From CAYVVD01 sp964454975 (lineage in GTDB: Bacteria > Bacteroidota > Ignavibacteria > Kapaibacteriales > UBA2268), in NCBI GenBank assembly GCA_964454975.1, contig CAYVVD010000006.1, positions 1-64,000 of the forward strand: a stretch of DNA of 64,000 bases, given 5' to 3'. Within the stretch, counting starts at the first letter, position 1. Each line of letters opens with the position of its first letter. This document shows, piece by piece, positions 53,095 to 60,840 of the stretch. Made by a program: the position numbers and the translations under genes. The notes under the pieces are model-generated. The model had not been told where the DNA came from. It searched no databases and saw only the letters and a program-made list of their open reading frames with translations.

Positions 53095-55260
53095 ATGGCG
53101 GATGTTGCCGGAACAAATCAACAAAACCTGGAAAAATTCAAGTTCGATAACTCAATCGTAAGGGATTTCGCATACGCAACAACAATCTTTGGTATCATTG
53201 GTATGCTTGTGGGAATTTTTATTGCAACTCAACTCTTCCTGCAATATTATATGCCCGACCTCGCTTTTCCAAGCTATCTGACATTTGGAAGATTAAGGCC
53301 GCTACATACGAATGCTGTTATTTTCGCCTTTGTTGGAAATGCTATGTTTATGGGAGTTTATTATTCACTCCCAAGGCTGTGTAAAACCAATATTTGGAGT
53401 AACCTTCTAAGCAGGCTTCACTTTTGGGGCTGGCAATTAATTATACTTTCAGCAGCTATTACACTTCCTCTCGGCTACACAACCGGTAAAGAATATGCAG
53501 AACTTGAATGGCCGATTGATATAATGATCGCAGTTGTGTGGGTGATTTTCGGAATCAATATGCTGATGACAATCATCAACCGCCGCGAAAGGCATATGTA
53601 TGTTGCTATCTGGTTCTACATTGCTTCATGGGTGACGGTAACTGTACTCCATGTAGTTAATTCAATAGAAATTCCGGCTGATATTTTAAATAGTTATCCT
53701 GTATATGCAGGTGTACAGGATGCACTTGTGCAATGGTGGTATGGTCACAATGCAGTTGCTTTCTTTCTTACTACTCCTTTTCTTGGGCTTATGTATTATT
53801 TCCTGCCAAAAGCAGCAAACAGGCCGGTATATTCATATAAATTGTCTATTATTCACTTCTGGTCGCTAATATTCATTTACATCTGGGCAGGGCCTCACCA
53901 CCTGATTTACTCAGCTCTTCCTGAATGGGCACAATCTCTGGGTACAGTATTTTCTATAATGCTCATAGCTCCTTCCTGGGGCGGAATGTTGAATGGATTG
54001 CTTACACTAAGAGGCGTTTGGGACAAAGTAAAAGAAGATCCGATACTAAAATTTATGGTAGTGGCAATTACGGCGTATGGTATGGCGACATTCGAAGGGC
54101 CTATGCTTTCAACAAAAACTGTTAACGCCATATCTCATTTTACTGACTGGACAATAGGCCACGTACATGTTGGCGGACTCGGATGGAACGGGTTCCTTAT
54201 CTTCGGAATTTTCTACTGGCTGATACCTAAGCTGTTCAATACAAAGCTGTTTTCAAAACCACTTGCAAATGCACATTTCTGGCTTGGATTCCTTGGTATT
54301 CTGCTCTATGCCATTCCGCTGTACTGGGCTGGTGTTACTCAGTGGGCAATGTGGCGCCAGTTCACACCGGAAGGACTATTACTTTATACCAACTTCCTTG
54401 AAACAGTCACTGAGCTTATTCCAATGTATGTTGTGAGGACAGTAGGAGGAGTATTCTACTTTGTGGGTACTCTGCTTATGGTATATAACCTGATTATGAC
54501 AGCCAGGCAGGGCAGTTTCAAAAAAGAAGAAGAAGCAATGGCGCCTCCGCTTACCAAAAAATATAATGGCAGCGGACAGCCAAAAGTACGCTGGATAGAA
54601 CGTCAGCCAATACCTTTTTATGTCGCTACACTCGTTATGATACTTATCGGTGGCGCACTTGAGATTATTCCCATGCAGGTAATACCTTCCAATGTGCCTA
54701 CCATTGAAAGTGTTAAGCCATACACACCTCTTGAATTACACGGGCGAGATATATATATCCGTGAAGGTTGCTATACGTGCCACTCACAACTTGTGAGGCC
54801 ATTCAGGCACGAAGTTGAGCGATTTGGTGAATATTCCAAGGTTGGTGAGTATGTTTATGATCATCCGTTCCAGTGGGGATCAAAACGCACAGGCCCGGAC
54901 TTGCATCGTGTGGGTGGTAAATACCCGGATTCATGGCACTATTTCCACATGATTGATCCACAGTCGATTTCGCCGAAGTCAATAATGCCCAAGTACTCAT
55001 TCATGGCTGAATTCGATTTAGACCTTGATGCCACTCCCGGTAAAATAAGTGCTATGCAGACTGTTGGAGTACCCTATCCGGAAGGCTATGCCAAAAAAGC
55101 AAACCAGGATGTAATGACGCAGGCTAAGAAGATTAGCAAGGGCCTGGAGGATGCAGGTATTATGGTAGAGCCACAGAAAGAAATCATTGCAATGATTGCT
55201 TATTTACAGAGGCTGGGTACTGATATAAAAGGTTCAAAAAAGGAAACAGCTTCAAAATAA
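53095..55260 (+). CDS. ccoNO: cbb3-type cytochrome oxidase, fused subunits I and II
   Basis: The catalytic core of a high-affinity terminal oxidase reducing oxygen to water. It is 721 residues, a fusion of CcoN and CcoO as found in many Bacteroidota. The N-terminal 480 residues give twelve or so helices with heme/copper histidines in RPLHTNAVIFAF, YGHNAVAFFLTTPFLG, IWAGPHHLIY and HFTDWTIGHVHVG. The C-terminal CcoO part has one heme c site, CYTCHSQLVRPF (C559, C562, H563), TGPDLHRVGGKYPD and MPKYSFM for the methionine ligand region. An AACGAGG ribosome binding site precedes the ATG. Confidence 0.96.
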   Translation: MADVAGTNQQNLEKFKFDNSIVRDFAYATTIFGIIGMLVGIFIATQLFLQYYMPDLAFPSYLTFGRLRPLHTNAVIFAFVGNAMFMGVYYSLPRLCKTNIWSNLLSRLHFWGWQLIILSAAITLPLGYTTGKEYAELEWPIDIMIAVVWVIFGINMLMTIINRRERHMYVAIWFYIASWVTVTVLHVVNSIEIPADILNSYPVYAGVQDALVQWWYGHNAVAFFLTTPFLGLMYYFLPKAANRPVYSYKLSIIHFWSLIFIYIWAGPHHLIYSALPEWAQSLGTVFSIMLIAPSWGGMLNGLLTLRGVWDKVKEDPILKFMVVAITAYGMATFEGPMLSTKTVNAISHFTDWTIGHVHVGGLGWNGFLIFGIFYWLIPKLFNTKLFSKPLANAHFWLGFLGILLYAIPLYWAGVTQWAMWRQFTPEGLLLYTNFLETVTELIPMYVVRTVGGVFYFVGTLLMVYNLIMTARQGSFKKEEEAMAPPLTKKYNGSGQPKVRWIERQPIPFYVATLVMILIGGALEIIPMQVIPSNVPTIESVKPYTPLELHGRDIYIREGCYTCHSQLVRPFRHEVERFGEYSKVGEYVYDHPFQWGSKRTGPDLHRVGGKYPDSWHYFHMIDPQSISPKSIMPKYSFMAEFDLDLDATPGKISAMQTVGVPYPEGYAKKANQDVMTQAKKISKGLEDAGIMVEPQKEIIAMIAYLQRLGTDIKGSKKETASK

Positions 55261-55261
55261 A

Positions 55262-55444
55262 ATGTTCAGGAAGATTTTCGAAAATATAGAAGAGATTAAT
55301 TGGCTTCCGGAAATAACACTGGTGTTTTTCCTTCTGTTTTTTATAGCGATAGTTTGGTTCGCATTAACTCTTGACAAAGGAGTAGTTAACCATATGAAAA
55401 ATCTGCCCCTCGAAGATTCAGATAAATATCATGAATTAAAATAA
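55262..55444 (+). CDS. ccoQ: cbb3 oxidase subunit IV-like (CcoQ)
   Basis: 60 residues with one membrane helix (ITLVFFLLFFIAIVWFAL) and a polar C-terminus (VNHMKNLPLEDSDKYHEL). Size, topology and position between ccoNO and ccoP match CcoQ/FixQ, which stabilises the complex. The start lies one base after the ccoNO stop. Sequence conservation in this family is low, so the call rests mainly on location. Confidence 0.8.
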   Translation: MFRKIFENIEEINWLPEITLVFFLLFFIAIVWFALTLDKGVVNHMKNLPLEDSDKYHELK

Positions 55445-55453
55445 AAGGTTTTT

Positions 55454-56011
55454 ATGGCACAGGAAACAGATAAACTGCTCGACCACAATTATGACGGAAT
55501 TGAGGAATACGACAATCCTTTGCCGTCCTGGTGGGTGATATTGTTTATTATTACGATTATTTATTCTGCGATATATCTTTTCGCTTTTCATATCGCAGGT
55601 TTTGCGCCAAACCAGTTTGAGGAAATGGCAACAGAATACAAGGTTGCTGAGGAGAGAATTGCTGCTGCCGTAGCTGCCGGTGATATCCAGGTATCTGTAC
55701 CGGAAGAACCGTTAACGGATGAAGCCAGCCTTGTCGCAGGGCAGAATATTTTCATTGATAAATGCGCCCAGTGCCATCTTATGAACGGCGGAGGAAGTGT
55801 AGGGCCAAACCTAACTGATAATTACTGGATAAATGGTGGCAGCTATGCTGATATTGTCAAGACCGTTTTGAATGGTGTTCCTGAAAAGGGGATGCTTGCC
55901 TGGCAGGGGCTGATGTCAACCGAAGAAATTCACCAGGTTACTAGTTATTTAATGACGATGAAAGGAACGAATGTAACGGGCGGAAAAGAACCGCAGGGCG
56001 AACCTGAGTAG
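55454..56011 (+). CDS. ccoP: cbb3 oxidase subunit III (CcoP), one-heme form
   Basis: 185 residues. The N-terminus has the CcoP pattern DHNYDGIEEYDNPLPSWWV and a membrane helix. A single cytochrome c domain follows, with KCAQCHLMNGGG (C104, C107, H108), VGPNLTDNYWING and the distal methionine in EKGMLAWQG. Proteobacterial CcoP carries two hemes in about 300 residues; this short one-heme form is usual in Bacteroidota. It passes electrons toward CcoO. Confidence 0.93.
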   Translation: MAQETDKLLDHNYDGIEEYDNPLPSWWVILFIITIIYSAIYLFAFHIAGFAPNQFEEMATEYKVAEERIAAAVAAGDIQVSVPEEPLTDEASLVAGQNIFIDKCAQCHLMNGGGSVGPNLTDNYWINGGSYADIVKTVLNGVPEKGMLAWQGLMSTEEIHQVTSYLMTMKGTNVTGGKEPQGEPE

Positions 56012-56071
56012 CCCGCTGATTAATGTTTACTTTATGAAACGTAATTGATTTGAATTGGAGGAATTTTAAAT

Positions 56072-56093
56072 TACATTGCTTTTCGGCAATATA
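56072..56093 (+). promoter_or_regulatory. Leader hairpin upstream of ccoG, shared with the trx leader
   Basis: A stem ATTGC/GCAAT around TTTTCG, 17 bases before the ccoG start. The 22-base block starting TACATTGC matches 47742-47763 at 18 positions and lies just before a strong GGGGAGGGG ribosome binding site. Confidence 0.4.
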
Positions 56094-56109
56094 GTTTGGG
56101 GAGGGGCAA

Positions 56110-57564
56110 ATGCTCGATTCGGAAGAAAGCGAAGCAAAGTTTATAGACACTGAAAAACTTATAACTGAAACCGGGGACTCATTCAGAGACAGGGTTTCCA
56201 ACATAGATAAAAAAGGCAAGCGTGTCTGGATTTATCCTAAAAAGCCCAAAGGCACATTTCACGTCTGGAGAGTTGTAACAGCAATAATATTGCTTGCTGT
56301 TATGGTCGGTCTTCCATTTATTAAAATAAACGGCAATCCTTTTATACTTTTCGATGTAATCAACCGCAAGTTTGTGGTTTTTGGAATGGTGTTCTGGCCT
56401 CAGGATTTCCACATTCTTGCTTTGGCTTTCCTCGCCCTGATGGTCTTCATTATTCTCTTTACTGCTGTATTTGGCAGAATTTGGTGCGGCTGGGCCTGCC
56501 CCCAGACGATTTTCATGGAAATGGTTTTCAGGAAAATTGAATACTGGATTGAAGGTGATGCTTCCGAGCAACGCAAATTAAATAACCGTCCATGGAATGC
56601 TGGCAAAATTTTTAAAAAGGGACTGAAACAAACTATATTCTTTGGCCTTTCCTTTCTTATCGGCAATATCTTTCTGGCATATTTTATAGGTTATGATATG
56701 CTCTGGAAGATTATTACAGCACCACCATCAGAGCATATAGCAGGACTTACTGTAATGCTTATTTTCACTTTCCTGTTCTGGGGTGTGTTTGCCTGGTTCA
56801 GGGAACAGGCATGTATTTACGTATGTCCTTATGGGAGGCTGCAATCGGCCCTGATTGATAGGAATTCAATTGTTATCACATACGATCACGTAAGAGGTGA
56901 ACCGAGGAACAAGAAGGTCAAAGCACAGGAAACACAGAATGCAGGAGATTGTATTGATTGCAGCGCATGTGTGAAGGTATGCCCAACGGGAATTGATATC
57001 AGGAATGGTACCCAACTCGAATGTGTCAACTGCACAGCGTGTATCGATGCCTGTGACGAAATAATGGAAAAAATCGACAGGCCCAAGAAGCTAATCAAAT
57101 ATGCCACGGAAAATCAAATCGCTGAAAATAGAAAGTTCATGATTACGCCTAGGATTATTCTCTATTCCATCTTTCTGGCGCTGCTGGTTACGCTTGTAGC
57201 GGTAATGATTATCGGCAGGACTGACGTTGATACAAATGTTCTGCGCGCTAAGGGAGCGCTATATCAAGAACTTGAAAATGGTGATATCCAAAATCTTTAT
57301 ACTTTGAAAGTGGTTAATAAAACAGCCAAAGTGCTGCCTTTAGAAATGAAGCTGATGAACATTAAGGGGAAGATTAAACTTGTTGCTAGCGATGAAATTA
57401 TTGTTCCTGCAAGTAAATTGGTTTCCACTGCATTTTTTATTCAAATTCCACCCGGAAATATCAACACAAATTCAACCAAACTCAAAATTGGAATATTTGA
57501 AGGTGTGAGAAAAATTGACGAAGTTGAAACAGTATTCACAGCTCCTGTCAGAAGAAAGAAATGA
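56110..57564 (+). CDS. ccoG: cbb3 oxidase assembly protein CcoG (Fe-S, FixG-like)
   Basis: A 484-residue membrane ferredoxin required for cbb3 maturation, probably reducing copper. It shows WCGWACPQTIFMEMVF, YVCPYGRLQSALID, and two 4Fe-4S motifs: CIDCSACVKVCPTGIDIRNG and CVNCTACIDACDEIM. The C-terminal immunoglobulin-like domain is present (LYTLKVVNKTAKVLPLEM). It has the strongest ribosome binding site in the operon (GGGGAGGGG). It overlaps ccoH by four bases. Confidence 0.96.
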   Translation: MLDSEESEAKFIDTEKLITETGDSFRDRVSNIDKKGKRVWIYPKKPKGTFHVWRVVTAIILLAVMVGLPFIKINGNPFILFDVINRKFVVFGMVFWPQDFHILALAFLALMVFIILFTAVFGRIWCGWACPQTIFMEMVFRKIEYWIEGDASEQRKLNNRPWNAGKIFKKGLKQTIFFGLSFLIGNIFLAYFIGYDMLWKIITAPPSEHIAGLTVMLIFTFLFWGVFAWFREQACIYVCPYGRLQSALIDRNSIVITYDHVRGEPRNKKVKAQETQNAGDCIDCSACVKVCPTGIDIRNGTQLECVNCTACIDACDEIMEKIDRPKKLIKYATENQIAENRKFMITPRIILYSIFLALLVTLVAVMIIGRTDVDTNVLRAKGALYQELENGDIQNLYTLKVVNKTAKVLPLEMKLMNIKGKIKLVASDEIIVPASKLVSTAFFIQIPPGNINTNSTKLKIGIFEGVRKIDEVETVFTAPVRRKK

Positions 57565-58007
57565 AAATTAATTTCACATGGGGAACAGGAATAACTATAT
57601 TCCTGGTTGCATTTTTGATGCTTCTTATCGGTTTTTTTATTTGGACTCTTCAGTTTGATGTGCAGCTTGTAACAGAAGATTACTACGGCAAGGAGTTGGT
57701 TTACCAGGAACACATTTCAAAAGTCAACCGTACACTCAGCCTTTCCGAGCAGCCTGTAATAATAAAGAAGGGTGAATTCATTCTAATAGAATTCCCGGCA
57801 GAGCTTACCGGAAGCACAATTGCAGGTATGATTGAGTTTTACAGGCCTTCTGACAAAAAGAAAGACTTCAAAGTCCCCCTTATAGTAGATAAGGAATTAA
57901 AGGCGGCAGTGGATGTATCCGGAACAGAACCCGGGTTATGGACTATGAAGATGGACTGGTCAGCAAACGACTCACTTTATTATAACGAAATGCGGTTTAT
58001 GTTTTGA
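57561..58007 (+). CDS. ccoH: FixH/CcoH family protein
   Basis: 148 residues: an N-terminal membrane helix (GITIFLVAFLMLLIGFFIWT), then a periplasmic domain with VTEDYYGKELVYQEHISKVN and PGLWTMKMDWSANDSLYYNE, as in FixH. CcoH assists stable assembly of the oxidase with CcoNOP. Coupled by four-base overlaps to ccoG upstream and the TauE/SafE-like gene downstream. Confidence 0.9.
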   Translation: MKINFTWGTGITIFLVAFLMLLIGFFIWTLQFDVQLVTEDYYGKELVYQEHISKVNRTLSLSEQPVIIKKGEFILIEFPAELTGSTIAGMIEFYRPSDKKKDFKVPLIVDKELKAAVDVSGTEPGLWTMKMDWSANDSLYYNEMRFMF

Positions 58008-58720
58008 CGGCACTTTATCTCGGTTTGGTTTTTGGGTTTCTTGGAAGCCTGCACTGCATTGGGATGTGCGGGCCGATTGCATTGTCTATTCCACACAAAA
58101 GGGAAGGCCAGCTTGGAATAGCCTTTGACAATCTCCTTTACAACATCGGCAGGGTTCTTACATATACGATTCTTGGTGTAATTGTAGGTTACCTTGGACA
58201 GAAAATCAGTTTAGCGGGCTACCAGGAGGGGCTTTCAATTGCACTTGGCATAATACTGATACTTTACCTGATTATTCCCCAAAGATATAGGTTAAAAATA
58301 ACTTCCATACCTGTTTTTGCCAGTATTAGTGCCGCATACAGGAAAGTTTTTGGCAGTGTGCTGCAATCAAAGTCTTCATCTTCTGTTATGACTGTAGGAA
58401 TTTTAAATGGATTTTTGCCTTGCGGATTTGTTTACATGGCGCTTGCGCCGGCCGCAGCATACGGTAATATCTTTGAATCTGCCCTGTTTATGGCGGGATT
58501 TGGTTTTGGAACAATACCTGCAATGTTTTCAGTTTTCCAGGCGAGACATTTAATCACGGTTAATATTCGTAGGAAGATAAATAAACTGCTGCCTTATGGA
58601 GTTGCGGTAGTTGCTGTGCTGCTTATTGTCAGAGGAATGTCGCTTGGTATTCCGTATATCAGTCCTAAGCTGAAAGCATCAGTACACCAGAACATAGAAG
58701 AACCAGACTGTTGCCATTAA
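58004..58720 (+). CDS. TauE/SafE-family membrane protein of the cbb3 locus
   Basis: A 238-residue polytopic protein starting GFLGSLHCIGMCGPIALSIP, the typical HCxGMCGP motif of the sulfite-exporter-like protein linked to cytochrome oxidase genes, with NGFLPCGFVYMALAPAAA in the second half. It is thought to help copper or heme handling during oxidase assembly. Translation starts at TTG (58004) in a TTGA overlap with the ccoH stop. The C-terminus has a CCH tail (EEPDCCH) that could bind metal. Its stop overlaps the xseB stop on the other strand. Confidence 0.88.
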   Translation: MTALYLGLVFGFLGSLHCIGMCGPIALSIPHKREGQLGIAFDNLLYNIGRVLTYTILGVIVGYLGQKISLAGYQEGLSIALGIILILYLIIPQRYRLKITSIPVFASISAAYRKVFGSVLQSKSSSSVMTVGILNGFLPCGFVYMALAPAAAYGNIFESALFMAGFGFGTIPAMFSVFQARHLITVNIRRKINKLLPYGVAVVAVLLIVRGMSLGIPYISPKLKASVHQNIEEPDCCH

Positions 58721-58926
58721 TCATCACTTTCCGGTTTAAAGCTGTTCTCAATCTCTGTTATCTTCTGTTTAGAAGTCTCGATAAACTTCTTTAATTCGCT
58801 TGCGATGCTCATGCCTTCCTTGTATTGATCGAGCAGTTCTTCAATATTTCCATCGCTGTCATCAAGCTTTTGAACAATCTCTTCCAGCCTATTCAACTTC
58901 CCTTCAAAATCGAATTTTTCAGACAT
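58717..58926 (-). CDS. xseB: Exodeoxyribonuclease VII small subunit
   Basis: 69 residues of acidic helix, EGKLNRLEEIVQKLDDSDGN and LEELLDQYKEGM-type pattern (here IEELLDQYKEGMSIASELK), the whole XseB family. Several small subunits bind each XseA. It lies downstream of xseA across a 133-base spacer with a palindrome. Its stop codon overlaps the converging TauE-like gene by four bases (TTAA). Confidence 0.92.
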   Translation of the reverse strand: MSEKFDFEGKLNRLEEIVQKLDDSDGNIEELLDQYKEGMSIASELKKFIETSKQKITEIENSFKPESDD

Positions 58927-59018
58927 TCTAAATTAAATTTGTTAATAATGCCTACAAAATAATATACTCCGGTTTAAATGCAATGGATGAGTTTTTGGTT
59001 TATTGCAATTTTTGATAT

Positions 59019-59038
59019 GGGCGGTTCGCGAGCCGCCC
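59019..59038. repeat. GC-rich palindrome between xseA and xseB
   Basis: GGGCGGTTCGCGAGCCGCCC is a 20-base palindrome with one G-T mismatch, in an otherwise AT-rich spacer inside the xseA-xseB unit. There is no T-run on the minus strand, so it looks like a dispersed REP-like element rather than a terminator. Confidence 0.5.
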
Positions 59039-59059
59039 CAATAAAATCTTGAACCATCC

Positions 59060-60268
59060 CTATTCAAATAATGTATTCGGATTTATTTTCTGTACGCGAA
59101 CAACTGCCTCCTCGTACAACCTGCGCATAAGTACCTTCTTGTGTCCTGCGAGGGATTCCCCGGCTTTGATTATTCCCTTGTCGGAGTAAAGAATTGCAAA
59201 TCCTTTTTCAAGGGGTGAAAGCGGGTTTAAAGCCCGGCAATTGGTTTCAAGGTATTTTACCCTTTCGGAGAAGTCCTTAACAAGCCTTCCGGCGCTTCTT
59301 TTCATGCTCATCTCGGATTCATCAATTTGCTGTTCGGCAAGCTTCAATTTCTCAACAAGTCGCTTTGCGATGCCGCCTTTTGTCATGTAAACCAGCTTTT
59401 CCTCTGCATTTTCCAGCCTCCGGCCAAGCGAGCTCTTCATATTTATCATCAGCAAATCAAGTGTTTCGCAGATGTCATCAACCGGGAATGATGAAGCTAT
59501 TTCTGCAGCAGCCGTGGGTGTTGCAGCACGAATATCAGCAGTAAAATCAGAAATCGTTATATCTGTCTCGTGCCCCACAGCGGAGATAATTGGAATCGCA
59601 GATTTATAGATTGCATCAGCTACGGTCCTTGTGTTGAATGCCCACAAATCTTCAAGCGAACCGCCGCCACGCCCAATGATAATTAAATCTACATCCGATT
59701 TATTCAGCTCACTAATTGCATTTGCAATGTCGTACTCTGAATTATCGCCTTGTACCTGTGTCGGCCTGAATACTATTTCAACAAAGGGCAGCCGCCTTTG
59801 CAGTGTACTGAACATGTCCTTTACTGCAGCTCCTGTAGGCGAAGTTGATATACCGATTTTCATTGGTATTAGTGGTATTCTTCTTTTTCTTTCTTCTGCA
59901 AAATATCCGGCTTCGGCAAGATCTTTTTTTAGCTTTTCGTATGCGAGGTATAAATCTCCCATCCCAAGTGGCGACATGGAAATACAGTCAATTTGGTAAT
60001 TTCCCCGGGGTGGGAACACTGTCACACTTCCGCGTATCACCACTTTCATACCGTCTTCAGGCTCAAAACTCAACATCCGCGAACGCCACATAATACAGCT
60101 TATTTGTGCGGCGGCATCTTTAAGCGAGAAGTAGCGATGGCCGGAACTGTGCTGTTTGAAATTAGAAATCTCCCCCTGTACTGTTATGTCGGAAAATCCT
60201 GTTTCGAGGGTTCTGCTAATCTGTGAAGTTATTTCTGATACGGTAATTGCTTTAGATTTGCTTAACAT
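59060..60268 (-). CDS. xseA: Exodeoxyribonuclease VII large subunit
   Basis: 402 residues. The N-terminal OB-fold (ITVQGEISNFKQHSSGHRYF) is followed by the catalytic domain with TSPTGAAVKDMF, DLIIIGRGGGSLEDLWAFN and SAVGHETDITISDFTADIRA, then a coiled-coil region (EKLVYMTKGGIAKRLVEKL) that binds XseB. It degrades single-stranded DNA in both directions to oligonucleotides. It is divergent from ispF. Confidence 0.95.
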   Translation of the reverse strand: MLSKSKAITVSEITSQISRTLETGFSDITVQGEISNFKQHSSGHRYFSLKDAAAQISCIMWRSRMLSFEPEDGMKVVIRGSVTVFPPRGNYQIDCISMSPLGMGDLYLAYEKLKKDLAEAGYFAEERKRRIPLIPMKIGISTSPTGAAVKDMFSTLQRRLPFVEIVFRPTQVQGDNSEYDIANAISELNKSDVDLIIIGRGGGSLEDLWAFNTRTVADAIYKSAIPIISAVGHETDITISDFTADIRAATPTAAAEIASSFPVDDICETLDLLMINMKSSLGRRLENAEEKLVYMTKGGIAKRLVEKLKLAEQQIDESEMSMKRSAGRLVKDFSERVKYLETNCRALNPLSPLEKGFAILYSDKGIIKAGESLAGHKKVLMRRLYEEAVVRVQKINPNTLFE

Positions 60269-60369
60269 TGCTTTGCATTATTTATATGAATTTTCTTAAA
60301 TATGCCTATATTAAAAATTGATATTACGAAAACTAATATTAGCCACAAAACTGCTCAACGGGGAAATAA

Positions 60370-60840
60370 ATGATAGGATTTGGGTATGACCTGCATAGGC
60401 TTGCTCCGGGGGAAAGTCTGGTACTGGGTGGGATAAGAATTGAATCTGATTTCGGTACTGTCGCTCACAGCGATGGCGATGTGCTGCTTCATTCAATCAG
60501 CGATGCAATCCTTGGAGCTGCAGGGATGGGGGATATTGGCGAACATTTCCCGGATACAGATGATAATTACAAGGATGCTGACAGTGGCGAATTGCTTAAA
60601 CAAGTTTCTAAGCTTGTTAATCGAAATGGGTATAAAATTTTAAATATTGACGCAACTATCGTGCTGGAGAAACCTAAACTACATGGGTACAAATCGCTCA
60701 TTAAAGAAAATATCGCTAATTTGCTTTCGATTGAAAAAAAATTTGTTAATGTAAAAGCCACTACCAATGAAAAAACAGGAGTCATTGGAGCAGGTGAAGC
60801 AGTTGCTGTTTATTCAGTTTGCCAGCTTGAACTACATTGA
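60370..60840 (+). CDS. ispF: 2-C-methyl-D-erythritol 2,4-cyclodiphosphate synthase
   Basis: Cyclises the CDP-ME 2-phosphate intermediate in the MEP pathway. It is 156 residues. Zinc ligands lie in GYDLHRLAPG and in the HSDGDVLLHSISDAILGA block; the CMP-binding end has KATTNEKTGVIGAGEAVA. A GGGGA ribosome binding site precedes the ATG. It is the first gene of a coupled set with a sensor kinase and ruvX. Confidence 0.96.
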   Translation: MIGFGYDLHRLAPGESLVLGGIRIESDFGTVAHSDGDVLLHSISDAILGAAGMGDIGEHFPDTDDNYKDADSGELLKQVSKLVNRNGYKILNIDATIVLEKPKLHGYKSLIKENIANLLSIEKKFVNVKATTNEKTGVIGAGEAVAVYSVCQLELH

